52,858 nt of DNA from Verrucomicrobiales bacterium (GTDB taxonomy: Bacteria; Verrucomicrobiota; Verrucomicrobiia; Verrucomicrobiales; DEV007): assembly GCA_016795505.1 (NCBI GenBank), contig JAEUHH010000114.1, positions 1 to 52,858 on the forward strand, given 5' to 3'. Both the position numbers and the translations under genes were made by a program. Of the stretch, positions 36,697 through 44,812 are shown piece by piece. The stretch's first letter is position 1, and the number at the start of each line of letters is the position of its first letter. The notes beneath the pieces were generated by a model. It was not told where the DNA came from. It saw nothing but the letters and a program-made list of their open reading frames with translations, and did no database searches.

Positions 36697-37614
36697 ATGT
36701 CCCAGTCTCCCACGTCCCACACCGCCGCGATCACCGCCGAGCAGGCCACCCGCCTCCGGGAGGTGCTGGTGGACCGCGGTTTTGAGTTCGCATCGAAGCC
36801 CCACGCCCTCTACGCGGCAAAAAAGGGCAAGCTGAACGTAACGGTCTATGAAAAGGGACCCAAAGTCCTGGTGCAGGGCAAGGAAACGGCGGATTTCATC
36901 CAATTCGTGCTCGAGCCGGAAATCCTCGGCGAGGCCAAGCTCGGCTACGAGGAGGTGAACCAGCCCGAAATGTTCGAGCCGCACCTGGGCATCGACGAGA
37001 GCGGCAAGGGCGACTTTTTCGGACCCCTGACCATCGCCGGGGTCTACACCGACGCGGCCATTGCGCGGGCGCTGATGGATGCGGGGGTGATGGACAGCAA
37101 GCGGATCACCTCCGACAGCCGCATCCGCAGCCTGGCGGAGACGATCCGCTCCGTGCCGGGGGTGGTCTGGGAGGTGGTGCGCATCGGGCCGACCCGCTAC
37201 AACGCGATGTATGGGCAGTTCCGCAATCTGAACCGGCTGCTGGCCTGGGGCCACGCGCGGGTCATCGAAAACCTGCTGGAGAAGCGCCCGGACTGCCCGC
37301 GGGCGCTGAGCGACCAGTTCGCCAACCCGCGGGAGTTGCAGCGGGCGCTGCAGGACCGCGGCCGGGGCATCGAACTGCAGCAGCGTACCAAGGCCGAGTC
37401 GGACATCGCCGTGGCGGCGGCGTCGATCCTGGCGCGCGAGTCGTTCATCGACTGGCTGCGCGACGCCGGCCGCAATCTGGGGTGCGAATTTCCCAAAGGG
37501 GCATCGGATTTGGTCAAGCGGGCGGCGGCCGATTTCATCGCAAAATGCGGGGCCGAGCGCCTGCCGGAGGTGGCGAAGATGCACTTCAAAACGGCAGCCG
37601 AAGTCGTCTCGTGA
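36697..37614 (+). CDS. rnhC: Ribonuclease HIII
   Basis: A 305-aa protein with an N-terminal substrate-binding domain (about 15-75) containing ALYAAKKGKLNVTVYEKGPK. This TBP-like domain separates HIII from HII enzymes. The catalytic domain begins GIDESGKGDFFGPL, with D100 and E101 as active-site acids, followed by MDSKRIT and the late AESDIAVAAASILAR block. It cleaves RNA in RNA/DNA hybrids and removes R-loops and primers. The ATG at 36697 was chosen over an open upstream stretch that overlaps the mutY start region. It is followed after 190 bp by the HU gene on the same strand. Confidence 0.92.
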   Translation: MSQSPTSHTAAITAEQATRLREVLVDRGFEFASKPHALYAAKKGKLNVTVYEKGPKVLVQGKETADFIQFVLEPEILGEAKLGYEEVNQPEMFEPHLGIDESGKGDFFGPLTIAGVYTDAAIARALMDAGVMDSKRITSDSRIRSLAETIRSVPGVVWEVVRIGPTRYNAMYGQFRNLNRLLAWGHARVIENLLEKRPDCPRALSDQFANPRELQRALQDRGRGIELQQRTKAESDIAVAAASILARESFIDWLRDAGRNLGCEFPKGASDLVKRAAADFIAKCGAERLPEVAKMHFKTAAEVVS

Positions 37615-37804
37615 GCCTTTTTTGGCGACTTTTCCGTCGCAGAAGGGTTCACAAAGAACCGGTTGCAGTCTGAAAAAGGATGGCGAAGGTAGATGAGATC
37701 GTTCCGAACTGGCTCGGAACTTGCTAAATGAACCGAAGCAAGCAATTGGGAGGAGTCCTTCAACCGAATTCCAGCCCTCAAAAACAACACACTATCCGAC
37801 TCTT

Positions 37805-38116
37805 ATGGCTACCATTACGAAACGGGATTTGGTCGTGAAAATCAGTAACGACACGGGATTGACGCAGCAACAGGTATTCGATGTGGTCCAGCACCTCATC
37901 GAGGAGATCACATCGAGTCTGGCTCAGAACGACGAAGTGGTGCTGAGAAATTTCGGCGCCTTCCAGGTCCGCCAGACCAAGCCGAAAGTCGGCCGGAATC
38001 CCAACAAGCCGGAGGCCGCGGTGCCGATCCCGGCGCGGGCGATCGTGAAATTCAAGCCCGGCAAAGAGATGAAGGAGCGCGTCGCCAAGCTGCTGCCGCA
38101 GTTGAAGAAGCGCTGA
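37805..38116 (+). CDS. HU/IHF-family DNA-binding protein
   Basis: A 103-aa nucleoid protein, slightly longer than the usual 90. The order is the typical one: MATITKRDLVVKISNDTGLTQ at the start (helices 1-2), the strand NDEVVLRNFGAFQVRQTKPK, the DNA-arm region GRNPNKPEAAVPIPARAI with the intercalating proline, and FKPGKEMKERV. The C-terminal tail LLPQLKKR is basic. It bends DNA as a dimer. The 190-bp leader holds no clear promoter or RBS that I can identify. Its stop is adjacent to the stop of the convergent GT9 gene (shared TGATCA). Confidence 0.93.
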   Translation: MATITKRDLVVKISNDTGLTQQQVFDVVQHLIEEITSSLAQNDEVVLRNFGAFQVRQTKPKVGRNPNKPEAAVPIPARAIVKFKPGKEMKERVAKLLPQLKKR

Positions 38117-39226
38117 TCAGTCGCCCTCCGCCATCCGCCGGGCGAGAAAGCCGGCCACGTGATCCAGGGCACCGGGCTCGGGCAGAATGCCGTCGGCATA
38201 TCGGTCGCGGGCGCGTCGATCCTCAGGAAATTGACCGGGCTCCACATCCCGCACCGGCAGGATGTTGCCGTCGCGCCAGATCCACGCGTCGCGCCGCCAC
38301 GGCCCGACCATCAGGGGATCGGTCCAGGTGTGCAACGACAGCAGGCGCGGCGTCACGGCTGCGGCCAGGTGCATGGGACCGGAGTCCACGCTGGCGATCC
38401 ACCGGGCTCGGCGCATCAGCCAGATGAGCTGGAGCAACGAGGTCCGGCCAAGCAAATCGACGACATGGGCCGGACGGGGCCGGTCGGTCGGCCACGACAC
38501 GCCAGCGCCGACAAGGACGATGGGATGCTCTGGCAGGCGCTCGCAGAGGGCGGTCACTTCCTCAAAGCTCATCGACTTGCCCCGGCCACGGGAAAAGGGA
38601 TGCAGCAGCAGAAACGGCGGCCCCTCTGCCGAAAAACCGTCGCCCGACACGGATTCGCCCTCCGGCAGGGGGAAATGGACCTGTTCGGCGCCCTCCGCCG
38701 GCACGCCGAGGTCGGTGACGAGCTGGAGATAGCGATCGACGGCATGGGTGCGCTCCCAGGCCGCCACCTCAACCCGATGATGATAGAAAAGCGGCGCCCC
38801 CTCGCGGGCGCGGCGGAAACCCACCCGGAATTTCCCACCCGAGGCTTTCGCGAGCAGCGCACTGCGGAGCAGGCCCTGAAAATCGAGCACCAGATCCGGC
38901 TGGAGCGGCCCCAGCGTGTCCCGCGCCCAGCGCCGCGCCGTGGGCAGGTCGCGCCAGCCGCGCCACTCGCGGCGCGGGAGGGGGATGACCCGCCGCAGGC
39001 AGGGATTGCCATCGAGCAGGGGCGCCCACTCGGTATTGACCACCCAGTCGATCGCCAGTTCGGGCCGGTGCCGGTGCAGGCGCTCCACCGCTGGCAGGGT
39101 GTGGATCACGTCGCCGAGGGAACTGGGCTTGATGACCAGCGCGGAAGACGCCGCAGCGAGCCTGCCGGCGGCTTCGGACTGGAGAGGGCTCCGCGGCACG
39201 GGACGAGGGCTGGGGACGGGGCTCAC
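38117..39226 (-). CDS. Glycosyltransferase family 9 (heptosyltransferase-like)
   Basis: A 369-aa GT9-type protein. The N-terminal Rossmann half has ALVIKPSSLGDVIHTLPAV (about 29-47), and the C-terminal half has LLLHPFSRGRGKSM and the sugar-nucleotide motif SVDSGPMHLAAAV. These enzymes add heptose or related sugars to lipopolysaccharide core. The start is a GTG at 39226 that overlaps the phosphoesterase stop (GTGA). The frame is open much further upstream, but that stretch is the other strand-frame of the phosphoesterase gene and lacks family similarity. The preceding bases GGGAAA give a weak RBS. Co-translation with the phosphoesterase gene is likely. Confidence 0.88.
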   Translation of the reverse strand: MSPVPSPRPVPRSPLQSEAAGRLAAASSALVIKPSSLGDVIHTLPAVERLHRHRPELAIDWVVNTEWAPLLDGNPCLRRVIPLPRREWRGWRDLPTARRWARDTLGPLQPDLVLDFQGLLRSALLAKASGGKFRVGFRRAREGAPLFYHHRVEVAAWERTHAVDRYLQLVTDLGVPAEGAEQVHFPLPEGESVSGDGFSAEGPPFLLLHPFSRGRGKSMSFEEVTALCERLPEHPIVLVGAGVSWPTDRPRPAHVVDLLGRTSLLQLIWLMRRARWIASVDSGPMHLAAAVTPRLLSLHTWTDPLMVGPWRRDAWIWRDGNILPVRDVEPGQFPEDRRARDRYADGILPEPGALDHVAGFLARRMAEGD

Positions 39227-39945
39227 TTTCCCACCGCGAGCCGATTGGCCAGCATCTCGGGCAGGCCGGCATCGAGGATCTTCTGCTGGGTGATGGCGAT
39301 GTCGTACTCGAGGCGGCGGATCTCGACGTGCTGGTTTTCCACGTCGTAGATGGCATAGGAGGCGCGCCAGTCGCCATCCCGCGGCTGGCCGGTGCTGCCG
39401 ACGTTGATGAAATACTTCCGCCCGAGCAGGATGTTCGTCTCGTAGCCCTCGACGGCCTCGACCCCGAGGTGCTTCATGTAGATCCGCGGCGTGTGGGTAT
39501 GGCCGTAGAAGCAGACCGGCGTGAACTGGTAGCTGAAGCTGGCCATCGCGTCGAATTTGTTGGTCACGTAGCCCCAGTTCCCCGGGGTGTCGAGGGTGGC
39601 GTGAACGATGGTGAAATCGCGCACCTGCCGCACCAGTTTCAGGCCCGACAGCCACTCGCGCTCTTCGGCGGAGAGGCTCTTGCGGGTCCACTCCAGGGCG
39701 TGTTTGGCGAGTGGATTCAGCCCTTCCAGCGGCGTATTGAGGGCGGCCTCCTCGTCGTGGTTGCCCTTCACCACCGGACAGCCGAGGTCGCGGACCAGTT
39801 TCAGGCATTCCGAGGGATTGGCAGCGTAGCCGACGATGTCACCCACGCAGACGAAGTCCGTGCAATCGTTCGCCGCCGCGTCCAGCATCACCGCTTCCAG
39901 TGCCTCGAGGTTGGCATGGATATCTCCAAAAATGGCGTATTTCAT
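39223..39945 (-). CDS. Calcineurin-like metallophosphoesterase (YfcE/Ap4A-hydrolase-like)
   Basis: A 240-aa phosphoesterase with all the metal-binding motifs: GDIHAN (7-12), GDIVGY near 35, GNHDEE near 61, a histidine in FTIVHATLD, and GHTHTPR near 149. The compact form fits the Metallophos_2 group that acts on phosphodiesters or dinucleotides. It uses two divalent metals and lacks a signal peptide. The ATG at 39945 starts the first strand (KYAIFGD). The stop overlaps the start of the GT9 gene, so the two are translationally coupled. The 252 bp upstream hold no gene and no obvious repeat unit. Confidence 0.9.
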   Translation of the reverse strand: MKYAIFGDIHANLEALEAVMLDAAANDCTDFVCVGDIVGYAANPSECLKLVRDLGCPVVKGNHDEEAALNTPLEGLNPLAKHALEWTRKSLSAEEREWLSGLKLVRQVRDFTIVHATLDTPGNWGYVTNKFDAMASFSYQFTPVCFYGHTHTPRIYMKHLGVEAVEGYETNILLGRKYFINVGSTGQPRDGDWRASYAIYDVENQHVEIRRLEYDIAITQQKILDAGLPEMLANRLAVGK

Positions 39946-40197
39946 CCGCTGCGCGGTTCAGGGAAAGACAGGAAACTGGGGAAACGATCGGCCCCTTTGG
40001 GGGAAAACAACCGACGGCTCCCGATCGATCGGGGGCGCCGGCAGCGGCGGTCAGGGGCAGGTCACGGCAGGTTTTGACTGGGGGAGGGCAAAAAAATAAG
40101 CACACGTCGGGCGATCCGCAATGCAAGGGGCGGTCAAATTTTGGCGCGCCAGGCCCGAATGGCCACGGAATGCCCCCCGGAACCACCGGAAACGCGG

Positions 40198-41013
40198 TCA
40201 TTCTCCCCGGAAATGCGGAAACTGCTTCCGCATTTCGATATCGGGATCGACTTCCGGGATCTGCTGCGCGGGCGGGATCTCCAGCTTGGCCTCCAGCTCC
40301 TTGACCCGCTGGATCAGGGTCGGGAGACGCTGGGCCGGTCCCTCCCGGTAGAGCGCCATCAGGAAGTCGTAGGCTTCGCGCTCGCGCCCCGGACACCGGG
40401 CCAGGAAGTAGCCGTGAAAGCGCCGCATGTAGGACCGCGGCGCATCGCCTTCCATCGCCAGCTTGTAGTGCCTCGCCGCCAGGCAGGGATCCTCGATCTT
40501 TTCCCGGTAGATGTCGCCCATCTGCTTGTGCAGGGCGGAGGATCGCGGGTGCTGCTCCAGTCCCGGCTCCAGGAAGGCGACTCCCTTGCGCACCCATTCC
40601 CGCGTCAGCCGCTGCCGCGTCGCCATGGGCAGTGACTCATCGAGGTAGTAGGAGGCGGCGGCATTGTAGGCGAGATGCCAGGCCCCGGTTTTCCACGAAT
40701 CGATGTCGTCGGGGATGAGCGTGACGATGATGCGATAGTCCCGCTCCACCGTGTCCCATTCACGATAGGACCAGGCGTCGAAGGCATGGAGCGTGGTGTA
40801 GATCGCGACCAGGGGCCTCAACCCGCCGAGGACGGCCAGAAAGGCCGACTGACCGATCAATCCGCTGAGATTGGCCGCCTGGGTGTCCATCAGCAGCTTG
40901 TCCGCGACGAGGCGCCGCGTCAGGGAATCCTCCACCGGCGAGCGCAACAGCCCGAATACCACGAGCATGGCCAGGGCCATCGCGGTCTTCCGGAGGATGC
41001 GGCGCAGCTTCAT
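40198..41013 (-). CDS. Membrane-anchored TPR-like protein of unknown function
   Basis: A 271-aa protein with a basic start and a membrane segment (MALAMLVVFGLL, about 11-26) and a second hydrophobic stretch near 52-72. The rest is a helical domain with alternating Ala/Tyr pairs, such as WHLAYNAAASYYLDESLP and MGDIYREKIEDPCLAARHY, compatible with tetratricopeptide repeats. No enzyme motif is visible. It starts 22 bp after the ABC-2 permease gene on the same strand, so it is probably part of the same export operon, perhaps as an accessory protein. The ATG at 41013 was chosen over an earlier one in a Cys/Arg-rich stretch. Confidence 0.75.
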   Translation of the reverse strand: MKLRRILRKTAMALAMLVVFGLLRSPVEDSLTRRLVADKLLMDTQAANLSGLIGQSAFLAVLGGLRPLVAIYTTLHAFDAWSYREWDTVERDYRIIVTLIPDDIDSWKTGAWHLAYNAAASYYLDESLPMATRQRLTREWVRKGVAFLEPGLEQHPRSSALHKQMGDIYREKIEDPCLAARHYKLAMEGDAPRSYMRRFHGYFLARCPGREREAYDFLMALYREGPAQRLPTLIQRVKELEAKLEIPPAQQIPEVDPDIEMRKQFPHFRGE

Positions 41014-41035
41014 CGGAAACGAGAAAAAACGAAGG

Positions 41036-41944
41036 CTAAAACTCCTTGTCGATGAACAGGTAGAGCGCGATGGCCGAATACACCGCGACATACAGGGCGG
41101 CGAGCCCGGTCATCGTCAGCATCGCCGACATCGCGACCGGCTGCCCCGACACCACAGCCTCGACCACATTGAAGACGCGGAAGTCCGGGATGATCAGCAG
41201 CACGGGCTTCACCAGCAGCTTCGTGACGAGGCTGTCGCCCATTTCCTGGATCCAGTAGCCGGCGGCGAGCTTATGGAAATGCCCCACCAGAAAGATGATC
41301 GTGCTGACGATCATCGTGAACAGCGACGACGACGCAAAGGTCGACACCAGCATGGTGAGCGCGGCCACCACGGCGGCTTTGAGAAAGATCGCCCACAGCG
41401 CGTAGAGCAGTTGCCAGCTCACACCCTGCGCTCTGATCAGGTCCAGTTGGGTGCGGATGTCGGCCTCGGTGTTTTCCGGATGCGACGCCAGGATCTGCCG
41501 CTCCTCCGCCAGCACAGTCACCTCGCGGAGGAACAGGATGCCGGTGAACAGGATCTGCATCACGACCAGGGCGATGCCGATGGTCAACAGCACACCGGCC
41601 AGTTTGCCGAGCAGGTACTCCAGCCGCGGCACCGGCTTCGACAGGATGGTGTAGAGCGTCCGATCCTCCAGATCCCGCGGGATCAGCACCGCTGTCGCGG
41701 CGATGGCGAACAACCAGGAGAAAATCGACATCGCGCCGAAGGAGGTGTCCTTCACCACCCGCAGCTTCTGCGCCGCCGTGTAGAGCAGGTTCAGATTGCT
41801 CGCCGCCACCACGAACAGGGCGAACACGATGAGGAAATAGAAGCTCTTCATCCGGACCAACTGCGTCAGCGTGCTGGTGGCCAGCACCCAGATGCGTCCG
41901 GGCGAGAAAATCGGCACTTTGGGGAGTGATGGAGTCGCGCTCAT
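41036..41944 (-). CDS. ABC-2-type transporter permease
   Basis: A 302-aa membrane protein with a soluble start and about six hydrophobic segments, including FYFLIVFALFVVAASNL, IFSWLFAIAATAVLI, a pair near 110-140, AIFLKAAVVAALTMLV, MIVSTIIFLVGHF, and a final helix ending ALYLFIDKEF. The short motif RDLEDRTLYTILSKPV is characteristic of the ABC-2 family, where it contacts the ATPase. Its start lies 4 bp after the ATPase gene. It probably exports a lipid, polysaccharide or drug, which cannot be specified. Confidence 0.88.
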   Translation of the reverse strand: MSATPSLPKVPIFSPGRIWVLATSTLTQLVRMKSFYFLIVFALFVVAASNLNLLYTAAQKLRVVKDTSFGAMSIFSWLFAIAATAVLIPRDLEDRTLYTILSKPVPRLEYLLGKLAGVLLTIGIALVVMQILFTGILFLREVTVLAEERQILASHPENTEADIRTQLDLIRAQGVSWQLLYALWAIFLKAAVVAALTMLVSTFASSSLFTMIVSTIIFLVGHFHKLAAGYWIQEMGDSLVTKLLVKPVLLIIPDFRVFNVVEAVVSGQPVAMSAMLTMTGLAALYVAVYSAIALYLFIDKEF

Positions 41945-41948
41945 GGGG

Positions 41949-42884
41949 TCATTTCTCCTCGCGCGCCGCGGCCTCGGCCGCCCGGCGGTCGGCATCGGCC
42001 TGACTGGCCCGCACACTGTCCAAAAAGAGCCGCTCCAGCGTGGTGCGCGGATTCCCGCTGCCCAGCCACTCGGCCCCACCGGCATCGGCCTTCACCAGAT
42101 CCGCGATTCTCGCCAGCAATTCGGGCGACGCATCGCGCAGGATGATCTCCGTCTGGTCCTCGATCGCGATCAGGTCCTTCAGCGAGCCCTCCCGCCACAT
42201 CCGCCCGTTGGCGATGATGCCGACCCGGTCGCACACCTCCTGCACCTGCTCCAGGAGATGGGAACACAGGAAAACGGAGATGCCCTCCTCCTTGAGCCGC
42301 AGGATCAGGTCCCTGATCTGCCGCGAGCCGATCGGATCGACCCCGGCGGTCGGCTCGTCCAGCACCACCAGCCGCGGCCGCTGGACCAGCGCCTGCGCCA
42401 GACCGATGCGCTGCAGCATCCCTTTCGAGTAACCGGCCAGCCGACGGTCGCGGGCCCGCTCCAGATCGACCAAAGCCAGCAGCTCGTGGGCGCGATCCTT
42501 CAACTCCCGTCCCCGCAGGCCGCACAGCCGGCCGTAGAACAGCAGCGTCTCGTAGCCCGTGAGGTGCTTATAGAAATAGGGATTCTCCGGCAGGAAACCG
42601 ATCTGCTGCCGACTGCGCACGTCGTTGCTCTCCACGCCGAACACCCGCGTCGTGCCCGAGGTCGGCGCCATCAGGCCCAGCACCACCTTCATCGTGGTCG
42701 ACTTGCCCGAGCCATTCGGCCCGATCAGGCCGTAGACCTCGCCCGATCCCACCGTGAGCGACAGGTCCTCCACCGCCACCACATAGTTCTTCGTGAGCGA
42801 GAGAGCGAAAACCTTCGTCAGATTCCGCACCTCGACCGCGGCCGGCACAGTGGCCGATGAGCTGTCCATCCGGGGGGCTTCCAT
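41949..42884 (-). CDS. ABC transporter ATP-binding protein
   Basis: A 311-aa ATPase with Walker A IGPNGSGKST, signature YSKGMLQRIGLAQAL (S-K-G-M variant), Walker B LVVLDEPTAGVDP and an H loop FLCSHLLEQVQ. The C-terminal 80 residues form the extra domain common in ABC-2-type transporters. The ATG at 42884 is 7 bp beyond the acylphosphatase stop. An ATG at 42923 would overlap that gene, and one at 42869 is also possible. It forms the exporter with the permease gene that follows. Confidence 0.9.
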   Translation of the reverse strand: MEAPRMDSSSATVPAAVEVRNLTKVFALSLTKNYVVAVEDLSLTVGSGEVYGLIGPNGSGKSTTMKVVLGLMAPTSGTTRVFGVESNDVRSRQQIGFLPENPYFYKHLTGYETLLFYGRLCGLRGRELKDRAHELLALVDLERARDRRLAGYSKGMLQRIGLAQALVQRPRLVVLDEPTAGVDPIGSRQIRDLILRLKEEGISVFLCSHLLEQVQEVCDRVGIIANGRMWREGSLKDLIAIEDQTEIILRDASPELLARIADLVKADAGGAEWLGSGNPRTTLERLFLDSVRASQADADRRAAEAAAREEK

Positions 42885-42891
42885 CGCGGAT

Positions 42892-43164
42892 TCAGCGTAT
42901 CGTAAAGCCGACGACTCCGTCAAGGGTCGGGATGCGGCGCTCCTCCTGCTCCTGAATGTGATGACCGAGCGGGCTGTTGTGGATTTCCTCGATGAAATCG
43001 GCCACTTCGCCTTCGTCGCCCATCACCTGCAGTTCCACCCGGCCATCGTCCAGATTCCGCACCCACCCCACCAGATCGAAGCCCATCGCCAGCCGCTTCG
43101 TGCTGTAGCGAAAGCCGACGCCCTGCACGCGGCCGGCGAAAAGATACTGTTTCGCGATCTGCAT
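42892..43164 (-). CDS. acyP: Acylphosphatase
   Basis: A 90-aa protein of standard length. The active-site loop GRVQGVGFR with its phosphate-binding arginine is at about 11-19, and the catalytic Asn follows in WVRNLDDGRVE (about 34-44). The enzyme hydrolyses acyl phosphates. It is the first gene of a leftward run with the ABC transporter genes. The ATG at 43164 (MQIAKQY) is the only reasonable start. The spacer upstream is filled with repeats. Confidence 0.93.
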   Translation of the reverse strand: MQIAKQYLFAGRVQGVGFRYSTKRLAMGFDLVGWVRNLDDGRVELQVMGDEGEVADFIEEIHNSPLGHHIQEQEERRIPTLDGVVGFTIR

Positions 43165-43347
43165 CGGTGATTTTGAAAAAGGTGGGTTGACCCGCCCGGC
43201 TGGTGGTGGCGGGAACGGGGCGATCCTAACCTAGACCTGCTCCCGGCGCGAATCATTAACGCCATTTATTACAGACCGACCGAGTCTGCTGCGGCTGGCC
43301 ACGCATCGCCCGCGCCAGAAGAATTGAAGGACAGGAAAAGAAAGATA

Positions 43348-43545
43348 TTCCCGCAAAAACCGACCGGGACCGCGGGCGTCCCGCCCGCCCCGGACGACCG
43401 GCAAAGGCTCTGGAGCGGGCGGGACGCCCGCGGTCCCGGTGTGCCTTGCCTGAATTTCGCCCTTGATGGTTCCCGCGCCCTTCCGATCGGACTCGAATGC
43501 CACGGGATCAAAGGCCCAGTTTCCCGCAAAAACCGACCGGGACCG
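43348..43545. repeat. Direct repeats flanking a G+C-rich inverted repeat
   Basis: The 25-bp string starting TTCCCGCAAAAACCGACCGG at 43348-43372 recurs exactly at 43521-43545. The first copy runs into the left arm of the inverted repeat (43364-43388), and the second is followed by a degraded arm. Confidence 0.9.
43364..43439. repeat. Perfect 25-bp inverted repeat with 26-bp loop
   Basis: The left arm 43364-43388 (beginning CCGGGACCGCGGGCGTCCCG) is the exact reverse complement of 43415-43439. Nested shorter palindromes such as GCGGGCGTCCCGCCCGC are included. It would form a strong hairpin in DNA or RNA. Confidence 0.95.
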
Positions 43546-43567
43546 TGGGCCTCCCGCCCCTCCCCCG

Positions 43568-44140
43568 TCACGGCCGCCGCAGCGCCTGGATCAGCTCATC
43601 GATCTTGTTCGCCACCACCTGCAACTCCCCCTGGGTCGGGGGATCGCTGACGAAGAGATTCAGCAGGCTCACCCCGTTGCTGTTGGCGCTGGTAGTGGCG
43701 AGGGCCGCATCCAGCGCCGCCTGGCTCACCTCGCCGGGCAGGCCCGGCTGGCCATCGGCGCCGTTGGTGCCCGGTGAGCCATCAAAGCCGCGCGGGATGC
43801 CGAAGCTGAAGCGCAGCACCGAGCCATCGAAGGTCAGGCTCGCCTGGGCGAGATCGCCGGGGTTCAGCGAGGTCACCGCATCCACCTGGGCCGAGGCAAA
43901 GGACGGCCCCTGCGCCCCCACGTCCCCGCGCGGGATCGCAAAGGTGAAATGCAGCGTTTGACCGGTCACCCCCGCCGTAGCCGAGGCCGGCTGGCCGGGA
44001 TCGAGCGTGGCGACGCTGTCCACCTGCGCGCCGGAAATGCCGCCGGTCTGGATCAGGTCGTGCAGCCCCTGGAGCTGGCCGCGCATCTCGGCGGATACCA
44101 GCGGACTGCCCTCGGCGGGGAGATTGGGATCGTAGGGCAT
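43568..44140 (-). CDS. Protein with phage-fibre/collagen-like repeats, unknown function
   Basis: A 190-aa protein without signal peptide. Two homologous blocks of about 35 residues follow each other, each reading AQVD-x-V near the start and ending in F-x-F-x-IPRG: one ends TFAIPRGDVGAQG, the next SFGIPRGFDG. The second runs into a short collagen-like series of G-x-y triplets (GFDGSPGTNGADGQPGLPG). The C-terminus (NSNGVSLLNLF and VVANKIDELIQALRRP) is helical. IPRG-G blocks with collagen triplets are typical of phage tail-fibre and surface filaments. The ATG at 44140 was chosen; the frame is open upstream through a heptanucleotide array that starts 11 bp before it. It is the last gene of a three-gene minus-strand set. 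Confidence 0.65.
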   Translation of the reverse strand: MPYDPNLPAEGSPLVSAEMRGQLQGLHDLIQTGGISGAQVDSVATLDPGQPASATAGVTGQTLHFTFAIPRGDVGAQGPSFASAQVDAVTSLNPGDLAQASLTFDGSVLRFSFGIPRGFDGSPGTNGADGQPGLPGEVSQAALDAALATTSANSNGVSLLNLFVSDPPTQGELQVVANKIDELIQALRRP

Positions 44141-44150
44141 TGGAATCGGG

Positions 44151-44283
44151 ATTTTGGATTTTGGATTTTGGATTTTGGATCTTGGATCTTGGATCTTGGA
44201 TCTTGGATCTTGGATCTTGGATCTTGGATTTTGGATCTTGGATTTTGGATTTTGGATTTTGGATCTTGGATTTCGGATCTCGG
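44151..44283. repeat. Heptanucleotide array, 19 units of ATYTTGG
   Basis: Nineteen contiguous 7-bp units, mostly ATTTTGG or ATCTTGG and ending with ATTTCGG and ATCTCGG. It lies immediately upstream of the 190-aa gene. Because 7 is not a multiple of 3, unit gain or loss would shift any frame passing through it. Confidence 0.97.
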
Positions 44284-44319
44284 GGCGCAAGTGGGGGATG
44301 GCGTCGGGAAGGAACCTTC

Positions 44320-44375
44320 GACTGCTGACTGCTGACTGCTGACTGCTGACTTTTGACTTTTGACTTTTGACTTCT
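44320..44375. repeat. Second heptanucleotide array, 8 units of GACTNYT
   Basis: Four GACTGCT units are followed by three GACTTTT units and one GACTTCT, contiguous. It lies 36 bp from the first array, but the unit differs. The two arrays share the 7-bp period. Confidence 0.95.
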
Positions 44376-44399
44376 GACCGGGAACCCAAAGCCGCTCCC

Positions 44400-44760
44400 G
44401 CTTAGCTATTCGCAGCAACTCGTCGGCTTCCGGGGTGGCGGGCCGATGCTCCCGCGGTGGCGGTTGCCACCTCCAGAGGCACCGGTCAGGGGCTCCGGGG
44501 CTTTGGCCTGGCACCTCCGGGGCTCCGGTCCTCACCCCCGCGGGGTGGCGGCACCACCCCGGGCGGGTTCGGCTCACCGGCCTCAGGGGTTCCGGCCCGA
44601 TCCCCGGAGGCTCCGGACCGGAGCCCCGGAGGGTCCCGATCGCCACCCTGGTGGCCCGGATGAGGCACCCCGGAGCCTTCGGCGCGGCACCCCGGAGCCT
44701 TCGGCCCGCCACCCCCAGGGGGGGGCATCACCACCCCGAGGGGTCCCCTTTCAGGGCTCG
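44400..44760. repeat. G+C-rich region of overlapping imperfect palindromes
   Basis: The stretch is dominated by variants of CACCCCGGAGCC and CCGGGGCTCCGG, with GGCACCCCGGAGCCTTCGGC repeated exactly at 44664-44683 and 44686-44705 (22-bp offset). Frames are open on both strands, but all are Pro/Gly/Arg-rich, so I do not call a gene. It fills the spacer between the two unknown genes. Confidence 0.7.
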
Positions 44761-44812
44761 CAACCATCTTTTATTCAACGTGTTGATACCATTCAGGGCC
44801 TGTCGGCCGGTT

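Larger units (their letters stand above)
43165..43567. other. Repeat-filled spacer with no gene recognised
   Basis: These 403 bp hold a perfect 25-bp inverted repeat (43364-43439) and two direct copies of a 25-bp string at 43348 and 43521. A short ATGCCACGGGAT motif near 43498 recurs at 52546. No coding region was found. The first 60 bp probably carry the acyP promoter, but I cannot place it. Confidence 0.7.

Noticed and set aside
37615-37804. tRNA or riboswitch in the HU leader
   Set aside because: I found no cloverleaf or known riboswitch pattern; only a 5-bp GCGAC/GTCGC hairpin without a T run is present.
38114-38119. TGATCA shared by HU and GT9 stops as a special site
   Set aside because: It simply results from adjacent convergent TGA stops.
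44151-44375. CRISPR-like array
   Set aside because: The repeats are contiguous 7-bp units without spacers, and no cas genes are nearby.
44486-44767. Minus-strand frame of about 93 codons in the G+C-rich repeat zone
   Set aside because: The product is Pro/Gly-rich and follows the palindromes; both strands are open there.
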